A stretch of DNA of 36,817 bases, from assembly GCA_020846535.1 (NCBI GenBank), contig JADLDR010000147.1:1-36817 (forward strand), written 5' to 3'. Each line of letters starts with the position of its first letter. Position 1 is the stretch's first letter. The notes under the pieces were generated by a model. The model had not been told where the DNA came from. It did not search any database and saw only the letters and a list, made by a program, of their open reading frames with translations. A program made the translations under genes and the position numbers. Shown piece after piece: positions 26,443 through 34,788 of this stretch. Origin of the DNA: Armatimonadota bacterium. GTDB lineage: Bacteria; Armatimonadota; JADLDR01.

Positions 26443-27204
26443 TTACGGCAGACAGAACCCATCTGCCCGGATGTCGGTGATGAAGGCGTGGCCGGGGGCG
26501 TGGGTGATCATCAGGGCGGGGCGGGTAGTAAGGGCGGCTTTCTGGGGGGTGACGCCGCAGGCCCAGAAGATGGGCATGACGCCCTCCGGGATCTTTTCGA
26601 CAGGGGGGCCGTAGAGGGGATGTTCGAGATCGGCCCCGATTGCGGACGGGTCGCCCAGGTGGATGGGAGCGCCGTGGTTGAAGGGAAAACGTCCGGTCAA
26701 CTGGCAGGCGGTGACGGCCTGCGCCGGGGTCATCCACCGCATCGTCACAACCAGGGTGCTGCTGAACTTGCCTGCCGGAACGGTGGGAATAGCCGTATCC
26801 AGCACCCACACCTCTCGGGAGAGAGGCACACCGGCCCGGCGGAGGGCTTCATCGAAGGTCAGGCTGGAGCCGATGAGAAAGCCCACGCTGTCCGCTTTCC
26901 AGAGGGCGCGAATCTCGGTGGCATCCTCCTCGCGGGCGCCCTGGCGGTAGCTGGCATAGCGCGGCAGGTCGGTTCTCAGGTCGGCCCCGGGTGCGGCCCG
27001 TTTCGGCTCCGGGTCTCCGGCGTCTGTCACATCGATCAGCGGGCAGGGCCTGGGGTTGCGCTGGCAGTAGAGCAGAAAGTCATAGGCATTCTCCCGGGGC
27101 AGCACGGCCAGATTGCACTGCACGAAGCCGGGAACCTTGTAGACGGTCGGTCCCGTCCATTCCCCGGCCCGGATGGACTGCCGGGACTGCTGGGCTTCGG
27201 TCAT
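26443..27204 (-). CDS. DUF1445 / D-glutamate cyclase-family putative hydro-lyase
   Basis: 253 aa from the ATG at 27204, which has AAGGAGG 6 bases upstream. The family blocks are complete: PGFVQCNLAVLP, YCQRNPRPCPLIDV, RTDLPRYASY, VVTMRWMTP, HGAPIHLGDP, IFWACGVTPQ and ITHAPGHAFITDI. Related proteins are mammalian D-glutamate cyclase and bacterial UPF0317 hydro-lyases. The usual GCSF motif reads GSSLTFDEAL here, so a conserved Cys is Ser; this may affect activity. It is a cytoplasmic enzyme. The 77-base gap to the phosphoesterase gene holds no other gene. Confidence 0.85.
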   Translation of the reverse strand: MTEAQQSRQSIRAGEWTGPTVYKVPGFVQCNLAVLPRENAYDFLLYCQRNPRPCPLIDVTDAGDPEPKRAAPGADLRTDLPRYASYRQGAREEDATEIRALWKADSVGFLIGSSLTFDEALRRAGVPLSREVWVLDTAIPTVPAGKFSSTLVVTMRWMTPAQAVTACQLTGRFPFNHGAPIHLGDPSAIGADLEHPLYGPPVEKIPEGVMPIFWACGVTPQKAALTTRPALMITHAPGHAFITDIRADGFCLP

Positions 27205-27230
27205 GAGAACCTCCTTTCCGGGCAGCCGCG

Positions 27231-27638
27231 TCAGGGCCACCAGTAGCGCATGTATTTTTCTATCGCCTCGCAGAGGGCATCGATGTTTTCCGCCAGGGTC
27301 GGGGGATAGGTGCCGGCGATCATCTCCAGGCCGCCCTGCGGGGAACCGAGCTTGCGAACTTCCTCCTCGATAAGACTGAGGATGTCTTTGCGGGTTCCGA
27401 AGGGAACCGCCGACTGGCGGTCTATGTCCGGGCGGATGCAGAAGCGGCCTTTCGCCTCCCTTGCCAGGTTATCGATCCCGCTTGCCAGATCCTGTGGGTT
27501 GAGGATCGTCACGCCCGCCTCGTAGAACTCGTCCATCAGATCCATGATATAGCCGTCGCTGTGGAGGCCGACATGTCAGCCCTGCAGGCGGCGCGGCTGC
27601 ATCAGCGACAGGTAATTTTCTCGGTGCGATAAGGGCAT
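27231..27638 (-). pseudogene. URO-D-family remnant with internal deletion and stop
   Basis: The frame begins with a normal start (ATG 27636-27638, GGAGA 7 bases upstream) and the N-terminal MPLSHRENYLSLM. It then jumps, via PRRLQG, a TGA (27576-27578) and HVGLHSDGYIMDLMDEF, to the C-terminal third of a URO-D-like protein. That part reads AGVTILNPQDL, DIDRQSAVPFG, GSPQGGLEMIAG and ENIDALCEAIEKYMRYWW. URO-D-like proteins have about 330-400 residues; here only about 135 codons exist, so roughly 200 central residues were lost. It probably once encoded a methyltransferase-type URO-D relative. An alternative reading is assembly collapse. Confidence 0.75.
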
Positions 27639-27659
27639 GGAGGTGTCTCCCTTATAGAG

Positions 27660-29405
27660 TTATGGCAATGCGGCGTTCCGATTTTTCTCTATATCGAACC
27701 CGCCCTCATACAGATTCACCAGCCCCTTCGGGGCATGAAGCCGGAGGCGTGAGGCTCCTTTCGGGACGGGGATGCGGCAGGACTGATCGGGGCGAAGCAC
27801 GGGCAGCTTCGCGGTCTTGAGCCGGGCTTCATCGCCGGTGAGAAAGGTCACGAAAAAGCCGCGGGCGTCCTCGTTGCCTATATTGCGGGCTTCCACCCGA
27901 TCACCGGCGGAGCGCAAATGAATGACTGGCTTTAAAAAATAGTCCTCGATGGCGCGGTCTATGGCCGGGTCGAGGGAGCGGTGGAAATAGGCGTTGAAGA
28001 AGCTCATCCCGCGCATCTCCGGGGCGGGGCGGCGGGCTTTCGCAAAATCTCCCCGGAGTTCGGCTTCGGTCAGGGGGCCATGTCGACCGTCCGGGAGAGT
28101 AAAACCCGGCCCTAACGAGAGAAGGGTGCTGTCTTGCAGCCCGCGGGAAGCCGCATTGCGCCATCGCTCCGCAAAAAGCGCGGCATCGCCCCAGTAATTC
28201 TCCATCAGGAGGAGAACGCCGGAACGGCGGATGTTCTCGATCCCCTCCCGGCTGTCGGCATCGATCCCGGCGCAGTAGAGGCCGATGTGGAAACGCTCGC
28301 CTGCGGCCTGCCGGGTCAGAAGGAGGGCGCGGCTGACGGCGAGATCCACAGGTCTTGCGGAAGCATAGAGTTCATCGATGGCGATCCCGTCATAAAGGCC
28401 GATCTCAGGGTTCCGGGCGTACCATTTGTTGTGCCAGTCCTCCGGAGCCTTCAGGCGCTTCTCCCCGTGTTCTGCCCTCCCGCAGTATTCGCCGCAGGCC
28501 CAGGCGACGACGGCTGCCCCGCGCCGCTTCCACGCCTGCGCCCGGCTCGCATCGGTTTTCGCATCGAGCATTACCACCGTCGCGTAGCGCGGAAAAGCCG
28601 CCTGATCCCACCAGTGAAAGGTGAGGGGGCGGGCCGTCACCCAGACGAGCAGACTGTTCGCCCCGGTGCGGAGGATGTGCCTGCCGTAACGCTTCGGCTG
28701 CCACCGGGCCTGCCCCCTGGCATCGGATATCAGAGATCGTGTCCGGCCGTCCGGAGCCGTGACCGTGATTCGAGCGTTCCGGGCAGGCTGCGGGTGGAGC
28801 GTAATCACAACATTTTCACCGGCCACCGGCAGGGCGGTGGACAGGCCGATGGGCACATCGGGATTCGCCAGGATCAACTCGGCGGGCAGACCCCGAAGGC
28901 CGCCCTGTTTGCCCTGACCGGCAACGCGCAGGGCTATCGTATTGAACGCGCCCGGTTTCAGCCATCTGGAGACATCCGCCGGGGCAAGCCTGCCCTGCCA
29001 TTTCATGACAAGCTGGCCGTTCAGGTAGAGTTCGGCTTCCACATCCGCCGCGCCGAAGGTGATGCGGATTTCTTTGCCCCGCCAGGCGGCAGGCAGGCGC
29101 ACGCGCTTGCGGTACCAGGCGGCCCCGCGGTAATCCTGCCCCTGATCCTGCCAGCTCTTCCCGGCCTGAAGCCGGGTCCAGACGCTGCTATCGAATGCCG
29201 GGGCAAACCATCCTGATTCGCGCCCCGCATCGTCCGGGTCCGGCTGAAACCGCCAGTCCCGGGCCAGGTCGAGAAACGCCGGAACCGGAGGCTGCGGGCG
29301 GACACCGGCCTGAGCGATACCGGGCCAAACCATCCCCAGCAGGAAAGCGGCCAGCAGCAGGCGGTATCTCCGGCTGGAGGCCGAACACAAAAGACGCGGA
29401 TTCAT
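27660..29405 (-). CDS. Secreted protein with GH2-like sugar-binding domain and barrel-like module
   Basis: 581 aa. The ATG directly follows the stop of the FG-GAP gene (TAG 29406-29408), so translation is coupled. The signal peptide has an Arg-rich start, RYRLLLAAFLLGM, with cleavage near AQAG. Residues about 43-185 form a GH2/galactose-binding jelly roll (DLARDWRFQPDPDD, WYRKRVRLP, AELYLNGQLV, FNTIALRVAG). A central module (about 290-450) reads like a TIM barrel: YATVVMLDAKT, GIAIDELYAS, IGLYCAG and LLLMENYWGD, with the acidic pair D-E in IAIDEL. A C-terminal beta-domain ends the protein. I do not recognise the family of the central module. Export and binding of a sugar polymer are likely. 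Confidence 0.65.
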   Translation of the reverse strand: MNPRLLCSASSRRYRLLLAAFLLGMVWPGIAQAGVRPQPPVPAFLDLARDWRFQPDPDDAGRESGWFAPAFDSSVWTRLQAGKSWQDQGQDYRGAAWYRKRVRLPAAWRGKEIRITFGAADVEAELYLNGQLVMKWQGRLAPADVSRWLKPGAFNTIALRVAGQGKQGGLRGLPAELILANPDVPIGLSTALPVAGENVVITLHPQPARNARITVTAPDGRTRSLISDARGQARWQPKRYGRHILRTGANSLLVWVTARPLTFHWWDQAAFPRYATVVMLDAKTDASRAQAWKRRGAAVVAWACGEYCGRAEHGEKRLKAPEDWHNKWYARNPEIGLYDGIAIDELYASARPVDLAVSRALLLTRQAAGERFHIGLYCAGIDADSREGIENIRRSGVLLLMENYWGDAALFAERWRNAASRGLQDSTLLSLGPGFTLPDGRHGPLTEAELRGDFAKARRPAPEMRGMSFFNAYFHRSLDPAIDRAIEDYFLKPVIHLRSAGDRVEARNIGNEDARGFFVTFLTGDEARLKTAKLPVLRPDQSCRIPVPKGASRLRLHAPKGLVNLYEGGFDIEKNRNAALP

Positions 29406-32213
29406 CTATTTGAATATCCTGACCTTTCCGTCCTCGCCGCCTGCGACGATCTCTCCCAGGCCGTCTCCATCGATATCGGCGACAGCGGGAGAGCGGGTCG
29501 TCTGGCCCTCCCAGAGAATTTTCCCGCTGCCGGAATCCACCGCTTTCACCGCCGCCAGGCCCAGAAGGAATTCCGGCCTGCCGTCTCCGTCCACGTCGGC
29601 GCAGACGACATCGGTATAGGCTTTCAGGCCCCTGACCTCCCATTTGAGCCTGCCGGTGGCGGCTTCATAGCAGCGGAAAGCCCCGCCCAGATGGATCATT
29701 CCGATCTCCAGCTTCCCGTCCCCGTCCACATCCGCGATGCCGGGGAGCATATAGGCATGCTCCTCCCGCCCCGGGTCTGCGGTCCACAGCAGCTTCCGGT
29801 CCATCGTCCACGCCCCAAACTGACCCCATCCCCCGCACAGCAGGATCTCCGGTTTGCCGTCGCCGTCCAGGTCGGCGGGAAGCTGGGTTCCGTAGGCCGT
29901 CCACTGGGTGCTGGCGTTTTGCTGCTGCCAGATTTCGTTGGGGATCAGAGGGGTGTGGAGGAAGCTGCCGTCCCTGCCGCTCAGTTCGGTGCAGAGATCG
30001 AGGGTCACGAAGAGGATATCCTGGCGGCCGTCGCCGTTGACATCGGCTGCGGCCGGCATCCCGGTCGGGCCCATGGTGTGGTGCCAGATGACCGGATCGG
30101 AAGCGTCGTTATGCCAGAGAATCTTCCCATCCCTGCCGCTGAGGCCGAAGCTCTGCGAGGCGTCGTTTCCGGTCATCGCCAGCCGGGCGGAGACGTAGAC
30201 ATCGAGATGGTCGTCCCCGTCCAGGTCGGCGAAAAGGGCGCGGGTGATGACAGGATAGAGCCGCGTCTCCATCGCGCCGGGGATTGGGGTTTTCCATAGA
30301 ATTTTGCCGTCGGCACCGATAAGCTGCACCCCGACGCCGCCCTCACCGGCGAGGCAGGCGGTCAGGATCTCTTGCCGTCCGTCCCCATTCACATCGGCTG
30401 TCAGGACAGCCGGGCCGTATTTGCCCGAGGTCAGAAAGCCCCACCCGTCAACCGTCCAGAGGACGTGCGGCGCTTCGCCTGCTTCAAAGGGGCCTGCCAG
30501 GGCGGCCACCTGCCGTTCGGCCCGGCACATCACGAGTTCCACGGAGCCGTCGCCGTTGATATCGGCGGCAGAGACCCCGCTGACCGCCGGGGAGCCGCAG
30601 GGCCAGGAGGCGATCTTCCTGCCGGACCGGTTCAGCGCCAGCATCTCCGCCTTCTCGCTGACCGCCACCGGATTGCGCCCCGCGCAAGCCAGCACCCGGA
30701 CGCCCTCTTTGGCGTCCAGCCTGTCCGACCGGCCCGCAGCGGACTTGCCCGGGGCTAGGGAGAGTGCCAGCAGGCGGTCGGCGCGGCTATCGCCGTTATC
30801 GTCCGTGGTCAGAAGCAGGGTGCGCCCGGAGCGGTTTTCGATATAAACAGGCGCTTTCTGATCAAGATTGCGTCCTGCGTAATCGGGAGGCCACAGGGGG
30901 CTATCGGTTCCTTCCAGACGGCACCGCTCCTGCCGGAATCGCTGCCGCCATCCCTCCTGAAGGCAGTTGCCGATCACCAGCATTGTATGCTCCCTGGGGG
31001 TGCGGGCCGGTTCCTCTGAGGCCACGATTTCGGCCATGCCGTCGCCGTCCAGGTCGGTGACCGCATGGGCATAAAGGCCCGGCACGCTGGCTTTCTGCTG
31101 TCCGGTCAGGGCGTTGTAAACTTTGAGCTGCCAGCCGTCCAGGTGGAGGGAAACCACGATCTCCTGCTGGCCGTCGCCATCCACATCGGCGATGCAAAAA
31201 GGAGGGATATGAAGGGTCGGCTTCCCCTGGGGATACCACTCCCCAAAATAGCGCCTCCAGCGCAGCGGCCCTTCCGGATAGACGGCCCGAGTTCCCTCCG
31301 CCACATCCGGGGCGGGCACGGGTTTGTTCTGGTCTGCCGCCTCCCCCGCAGGGCCGCGGGCCGGGGAAATCACACCCATCTGCACGGCGATGAGATCGTT
31401 CAGGAAGACGAACTCCGATTTCCCGTCGCCGTCCAGGTCCCGGATGCAGAGGGAGCCGTAGTTGCGGACAACTCCCATCCCCGGGTGCGGCTGCCAGTAG
31501 AGGCGGAAGAGGTCTTTGCCGTCCCGGGCGTCCATCACCACCAGGCCGCCGTGTACCGCCGCGGCGACGCACATCGTCTTTTCATCGAAGCGGCCTGCGG
31601 CGGAGGTGGCGTGGGCGTAGACCGGCCCTTTGTTGAATTCCCTCTCCCACTCCAGCTTCGCCTGGCGCGCTCCCCCGTCAAAGCTCCAGAGCTGGGCATA
31701 GTTGTTTTCATACTGCTCGGAGACGCAGGCGATCTGAAGCCCTTTCCGGTCGGGCAGCAGCTTGCCGACATGGGTGCGGTAGGCCAGCACGTACCCCGGC
31801 CCGGTGCGGCTCCAGAGGGCGCTGCCGTCCCGGCCGCTGATGACGACCGGGCCGTCGGCCACGATCTCGGTCTGGCCGTCCCCATCCAGGTCGGCGACCG
31901 CAACCACCTGCCCGCAGGCGGCCCGCCACTTCTCCCGGCCTTTCATATCCGCGCAGACCAGCGGGGCGGGGCCGTAGAGGATCTCGGGCCGCCCGTCATC
32001 GTCCACATCGGCGGTCATAGCCCAGCGGGGCGAGATCTTTCCCACATCGTACGACCAGGCTTCGCGCGGGACCTGCGGCATGTTGCAGGGAACCTCCGCC
32101 CTTGCCGAAAGCCGGGCGTCATGGGCGGGCATCGGCCATTCGCCTTTTGCGGCTGCCTTTCCCGGCTCCGCTGCCAGCAGGAGCAGGAACAGCCCCATCA
32201 GCAGGTAACACAT
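29406..32213 (-). CDS. Secreted FG-GAP/VCBS-repeat protein with about 14 calcium-binding repeats
   Basis: 935 aa with an N-terminal signal sequence (MGLFLLLLAAEPG). Some 14 D-x-D-x-D-G or near variants recur every 40-90 residues: TADVDDDGRPEI, VADLDGDGQTEI, IRDLDGDGKSEF, IADVDGDGQQEI, VTDLDGDGMAEI, a weak TTDDNGDSRAD, AADINGDGSVEL, TADVNGDGRQEI, FADLDGDDHLDV, AADVNGDGRQDI, PADLDGDGKPEI, IADVDGDGKLEI, CADVDGDGRPEF and VADIDGDGLGEI. This indicates two beta-propellers in tandem, calcium-dependent. No catalytic motif is evident. The gene starts 3 bases after the fucosidase stop, with GGAG as ribosome site, and overlaps no gene. A role in surface binding or as a large carbohydrate-lyase scaffold is an inference. 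Confidence 0.8.
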   Translation of the reverse strand: MCYLLMGLFLLLLAAEPGKAAAKGEWPMPAHDARLSARAEVPCNMPQVPREAWSYDVGKISPRWAMTADVDDDGRPEILYGPAPLVCADMKGREKWRAACGQVVAVADLDGDGQTEIVADGPVVISGRDGSALWSRTGPGYVLAYRTHVGKLLPDRKGLQIACVSEQYENNYAQLWSFDGGARQAKLEWEREFNKGPVYAHATSAAGRFDEKTMCVAAAVHGGLVVMDARDGKDLFRLYWQPHPGMGVVRNYGSLCIRDLDGDGKSEFVFLNDLIAVQMGVISPARGPAGEAADQNKPVPAPDVAEGTRAVYPEGPLRWRRYFGEWYPQGKPTLHIPPFCIADVDGDGQQEIVVSLHLDGWQLKVYNALTGQQKASVPGLYAHAVTDLDGDGMAEIVASEEPARTPREHTMLVIGNCLQEGWRQRFRQERCRLEGTDSPLWPPDYAGRNLDQKAPVYIENRSGRTLLLTTDDNGDSRADRLLALSLAPGKSAAGRSDRLDAKEGVRVLACAGRNPVAVSEKAEMLALNRSGRKIASWPCGSPAVSGVSAADINGDGSVELVMCRAERQVAALAGPFEAGEAPHVLWTVDGWGFLTSGKYGPAVLTADVNGDGRQEILTACLAGEGGVGVQLIGADGKILWKTPIPGAMETRLYPVITRALFADLDGDDHLDVYVSARLAMTGNDASQSFGLSGRDGKILWHNDASDPVIWHHTMGPTGMPAAADVNGDGRQDILFVTLDLCTELSGRDGSFLHTPLIPNEIWQQQNASTQWTAYGTQLPADLDGDGKPEILLCGGWGQFGAWTMDRKLLWTADPGREEHAYMLPGIADVDGDGKLEIGMIHLGGAFRCYEAATGRLKWEVRGLKAYTDVVCADVDGDGRPEFLLGLAAVKAVDSGSGKILWEGQTTRSPAVADIDGDGLGEIVAGGEDGKVRIFK

Positions 32214-32216
32214 TGC

Positions 32217-33528
32217 TCACTCCGTCATCTTCAACGCGAACGCATACCGGCAGGGTGGCGATTGCCGCGCTTCCTGAGGAATCGCCGCCACCGCTCTGCC
32301 GCCCTCCGCCCGCCACTTCAGAGGCTTCTCCCATCCCAGCAGAAAGACCTCGGAACCGGCGGCAGGCCGGAGCGAGGACAGCGCAATCTCTTCCGGCAAG
32401 CCGTTTTCGGCCAGATAGATGGCATAGACAGTGTTGCCCCGGCGGGTATAGGCAATCCGGCCTTCTTTGTAAGGGGCCGCCGGGCGGGTGGCGTAGATGG
32501 CCTCGCCGTTGACCCGCATCCAGTCGCCGAGTTCTCTCAGGCGATCCAGCGATATCGGGGGCAGGACGCCTTCCGGGCTGGGGCCGATGTTGAGAAGGAG
32601 GTTGCCGCCCTTTGCCACGATGTCCACCAGGAGATGGATGAGGGAGCGGGCCGATTTGTAGCGGTCGTCCGCTTTATAAGACCACTGGTCGCCCATGGTG
32701 ATGCAGCTTTCCCAGGGGACATCCAGCGGCTTTTCGGGCACTTCCTGCTCGGGGGTCATGTAGTTTTCATGCTCCCCACCCACCGTGCGGTCGGCCACGA
32801 TCAGGCCGGGCCGGTGGCGGCGGGCCATCCTGACAATGGCGTCCATATCGATATCCTGCAAGGGCGGGCGCGCCTGGCCCCCGTCGAGCCAGAGGATATC
32901 CACCGGGCCGTAGCCGGTCATCAACTCCTCGATCTGGTTGTAGGCGAACGTTTTGAAGCGGCCCCACTTCTCGGGTTCGGCCAATGTATCGTAGTTGGGG
33001 TTGCGGGTGCGGGCCGGACGGGTCCCAGTAGTAAGGGCAGCGCCAGTCCGATTTGGAGAAATAGACCCCGGCAGCTAACCCTTCGGCGCGGAACGCGTTG
33101 AAGATTTCGAGCGCGATATTGGCCCTGGGGCCTTTGCTGAAGGGGCAGTCCGGGGCGGTGACGCGAAACTCTGTCTGGCGGGTATCGAACATGCAGAAGC
33201 CGTCGTGGTGCTTGGTGGTAAACACCACGTACTTCATTCCGGCGTACTTCGCGGCCTGCGCCCAGGACCTGGGGTCGAATTGAACCGGGTGGAAGGTCTT
33301 GTTCAGAAGGAAGTAGTCGCGCTTGAAGCGTTCCACATCCTTGCCGCGCTCCACCCAGGGGGCGAGGTCGTCGGCCCGCGCCCAGGTGTCCTCTTCCACC
33401 AGGGGCCAGGATTCGATGCATCCCCACTGGCTGTAGATGCCCCAGTGCATAAACAGCCCGAACTTCATATCCTGAAACCACTCCAGCCGCTGGCGGAGCC
33501 ATTCGGGACGTTCGATCTTGTTGGTCAT
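32217..33528 (-). pseudogene. GH29 alpha-L-fucosidase, broken by one frameshift
   Basis: Two overlapping frames join into one GH29 protein of about 436 residues, normal for the family. The first gives MKFGLFMHWGIYSQWG, YAGMKYVVFTTKHHDGFCMF and AGVYFSKSDWRCPYYWDPSG. The second continues with RTRNPNYDTLAEPEKWG, the nucleophile block GPVDILWLDGGQ, and LLVDIVAKGGNLLLNIGPSPEG. The switch needs a change of one base near 33011-33018 (GGCCGG/CCCG run). The sequence is not an obvious slippery site. The N-terminal frame would otherwise run 34 codons into nonsense. AGGAGA precedes the ATG 5 bases away. The enzyme would remove terminal fucose; no signal peptide is visible. Confidence 0.85.
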
Positions 33529-33628
33529 CGCTTTCTCCTGTTGGCGCTTGCGTCATTGTGGAAGGCGAACCGCTCTTTCCGGAGAAGGTTCGCTGTGGGG
33601 CGGGCGGCTCCTTCAGGGAGGCAGGGAC

Positions 33629-33661
33629 AAAATAAAAAACGCCAGGGGGAGGGCCTGGCGT
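33629..33661 (-). terminator. Rho-independent terminator after the HEAT/unknown gene pair
   Basis: ACGCCAGG (33639-33646) pairs perfectly with CCTGGCGT (33654-33661) across 7 bases. Read on the minus strand the stem is followed by a T-rich tract (complement of 33629-33638). It lies 16 bases after the stop at 33677 and separates this pair from the fucosidase gene. Confidence 0.85.
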
Positions 33662-33676
33662 GTGGGTATGTCTCTT

Positions 33677-34192
33677 TCAATTTGAGATTGGAGAGCCAAG
33701 TTCTCTTAATTCCTGAATTATTTGCTGCTGGATCGTATCGCTGAGTTCGCTGAAAGGGATCCAGCCATGAACAACAGAGTGCGCCACCAGACGCTTGATC
33801 TGCTTTTTGATGATAATTGCAATTGATCCGTTCCTATAAAGCACATCGGCTAACCGGAGGCGATCTTTTTCAGAGGAGATCATTATGTCCTCATGCCATT
33901 CTTCGTTGGCGGTTCTATCCAGGGTTGCGCCTTGCGTTTTACAGCATTGCAGATCCAATTCGGCCAGGAGTATTCGGTCAAACAGCATATATTCGGCATC
34001 TCGTAAATATGGTGCGCTTGCTGCCAGAGCCGCAATGATACGGCTCAGATTCGATCTATCATCCTCGGCATGCCAGACCGATATACCCTGCCCCGCTGTC
34101 TTCAGATCACGGATTGCCTCCAGTAAATCGATATTTCCGTTTTCATCCATTCGCCAGCGGCTTTCTCTCACCATCCTCAGCAGAAGCGCCAT
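33677..34192 (-). CDS. Hydrophilic protein of unknown family
   Basis: 171 aa, no signal peptide or membrane span. The ATG at 34192 has GGAGA 10 bases upstream and overlaps the HEAT-protein stop by 16 bases, so translation is coupled. The chain is mostly alpha-helical by composition, with an acidic N-terminal half (DENGNIDLLEAIRDL, WHAEDDRSNLSRI) and a basic/hydrophobic segment IAIIIKKQIKRLVAHSV followed by WIPFSELSDTIQQQI. I do not recognise it. Its bases are visibly less GC-rich than the flanking genes, suggesting acquisition. Confidence 0.7.
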   Translation of the reverse strand: MALLLRMVRESRWRMDENGNIDLLEAIRDLKTAGQGISVWHAEDDRSNLSRIIAALAASAPYLRDAEYMLFDRILLAELDLQCCKTQGATLDRTANEEWHEDIMISSEKDRLRLADVLYRNGSIAIIIKKQIKRLVAHSVVHGWIPFSELSDTIQQQIIQELRELGSPISN

Positions 34193-34647
34193 GCCGATGG
34201 GTTCTCCAATTGTTCAACAACCTGAGCGATCTTCTCTTTGACCCACGCGATCTTCTCCCGCTGTAACGCTTCTTTTAAATCGGGGATAGCCTTTGCGCCG
34301 TCCATATTCGCGAGGGCCAGAATGGCGCTGTTGCGGATAGCCGGAGAACGGTTCGACATATGCTTCAATAAAAGCTGACGCCGTTTCCGGTAAGTATCTT
34401 CATCGTCTGCTTCTCCGACCCAGAAGAGAACTTCAGAAGCTACTTCCCGATCTATCTCGGAGAATATAGAATCCAGGGCCCTAATGGCCTTGTTTTTATG
34501 TTCTTTCAGAAATGCAGTCAATTTCATCGGGAAATCGGTCGGATGGTCTGTTCGGGACAACTCCGCTTCGGCACCCTGACAAATGTCCCTCAAGCGGAGA
34601 ACATGCATATCCAATGCCGTTTCCATTTTACTCGCTGAGGTATTCAT
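34177..34647 (-). CDS. HEAT-repeat-like protein
   Basis: 156 aa from the ATG at 34647. GGAGG stands 9 bases upstream and a promoter lies at the right distance; an upstream in-frame ATG at 34785 precedes that promoter and is discarded. The second half (LLKHMSNRSPAIRNSAILAL, ANMDGAKAIPDLKEAL) reads like HEAT or PBS-lyase HEAT-like repeats, which mediate protein contacts. The first half is helical with acidic stretches (SEIDREVASEVLFWVGEADDED). It is the first gene of a two-gene unit with its own promoter and terminator. Whether the pair is a toxin-antitoxin, defence or other module cannot be seen. Confidence 0.7.
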   Translation of the reverse strand: MNTSASKMETALDMHVLRLRDICQGAEAELSRTDHPTDFPMKLTAFLKEHKNKAIRALDSIFSEIDREVASEVLFWVGEADDEDTYRKRRQLLLKHMSNRSPAIRNSAILALANMDGAKAIPDLKEALQREKIAWVKEKIAQVVEQLENPSAWRFC

Positions 34648-34681
34648 CCAAGCGTTACCTCCGATTCTATTTGCTATTATC

Positions 34682-34710
34682 AATATAGCAGAATAAAGAT
34701 AGAAAGTCAA
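34682..34710 (-). promoter_or_regulatory. Sigma-70-type promoter of the HEAT/unknown pair
   Basis: On the minus strand TTGACT (34710-34705) and TATATT (34687-34682) are separated by exactly 17 bases. Transcription would begin near 34675, about 28 bases before the ATG at 34647. The surrounding region is AT-rich. This is the best promoter in the window. Confidence 0.7.
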
Positions 34711-34788
34711 GACACCGGAATATTCATGATGGGCCAGACCGAAAGGAGTTTCCCGGCCTGACCCACTTATATACAGTCTCTCCACCCC

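Noticed and set aside
33011..33018. Programmed frameshift in the fucosidase
   Set aside because: No slippery heptamer, stimulatory stem or internal start was evident, so a mutation or a sequencing error is simpler.
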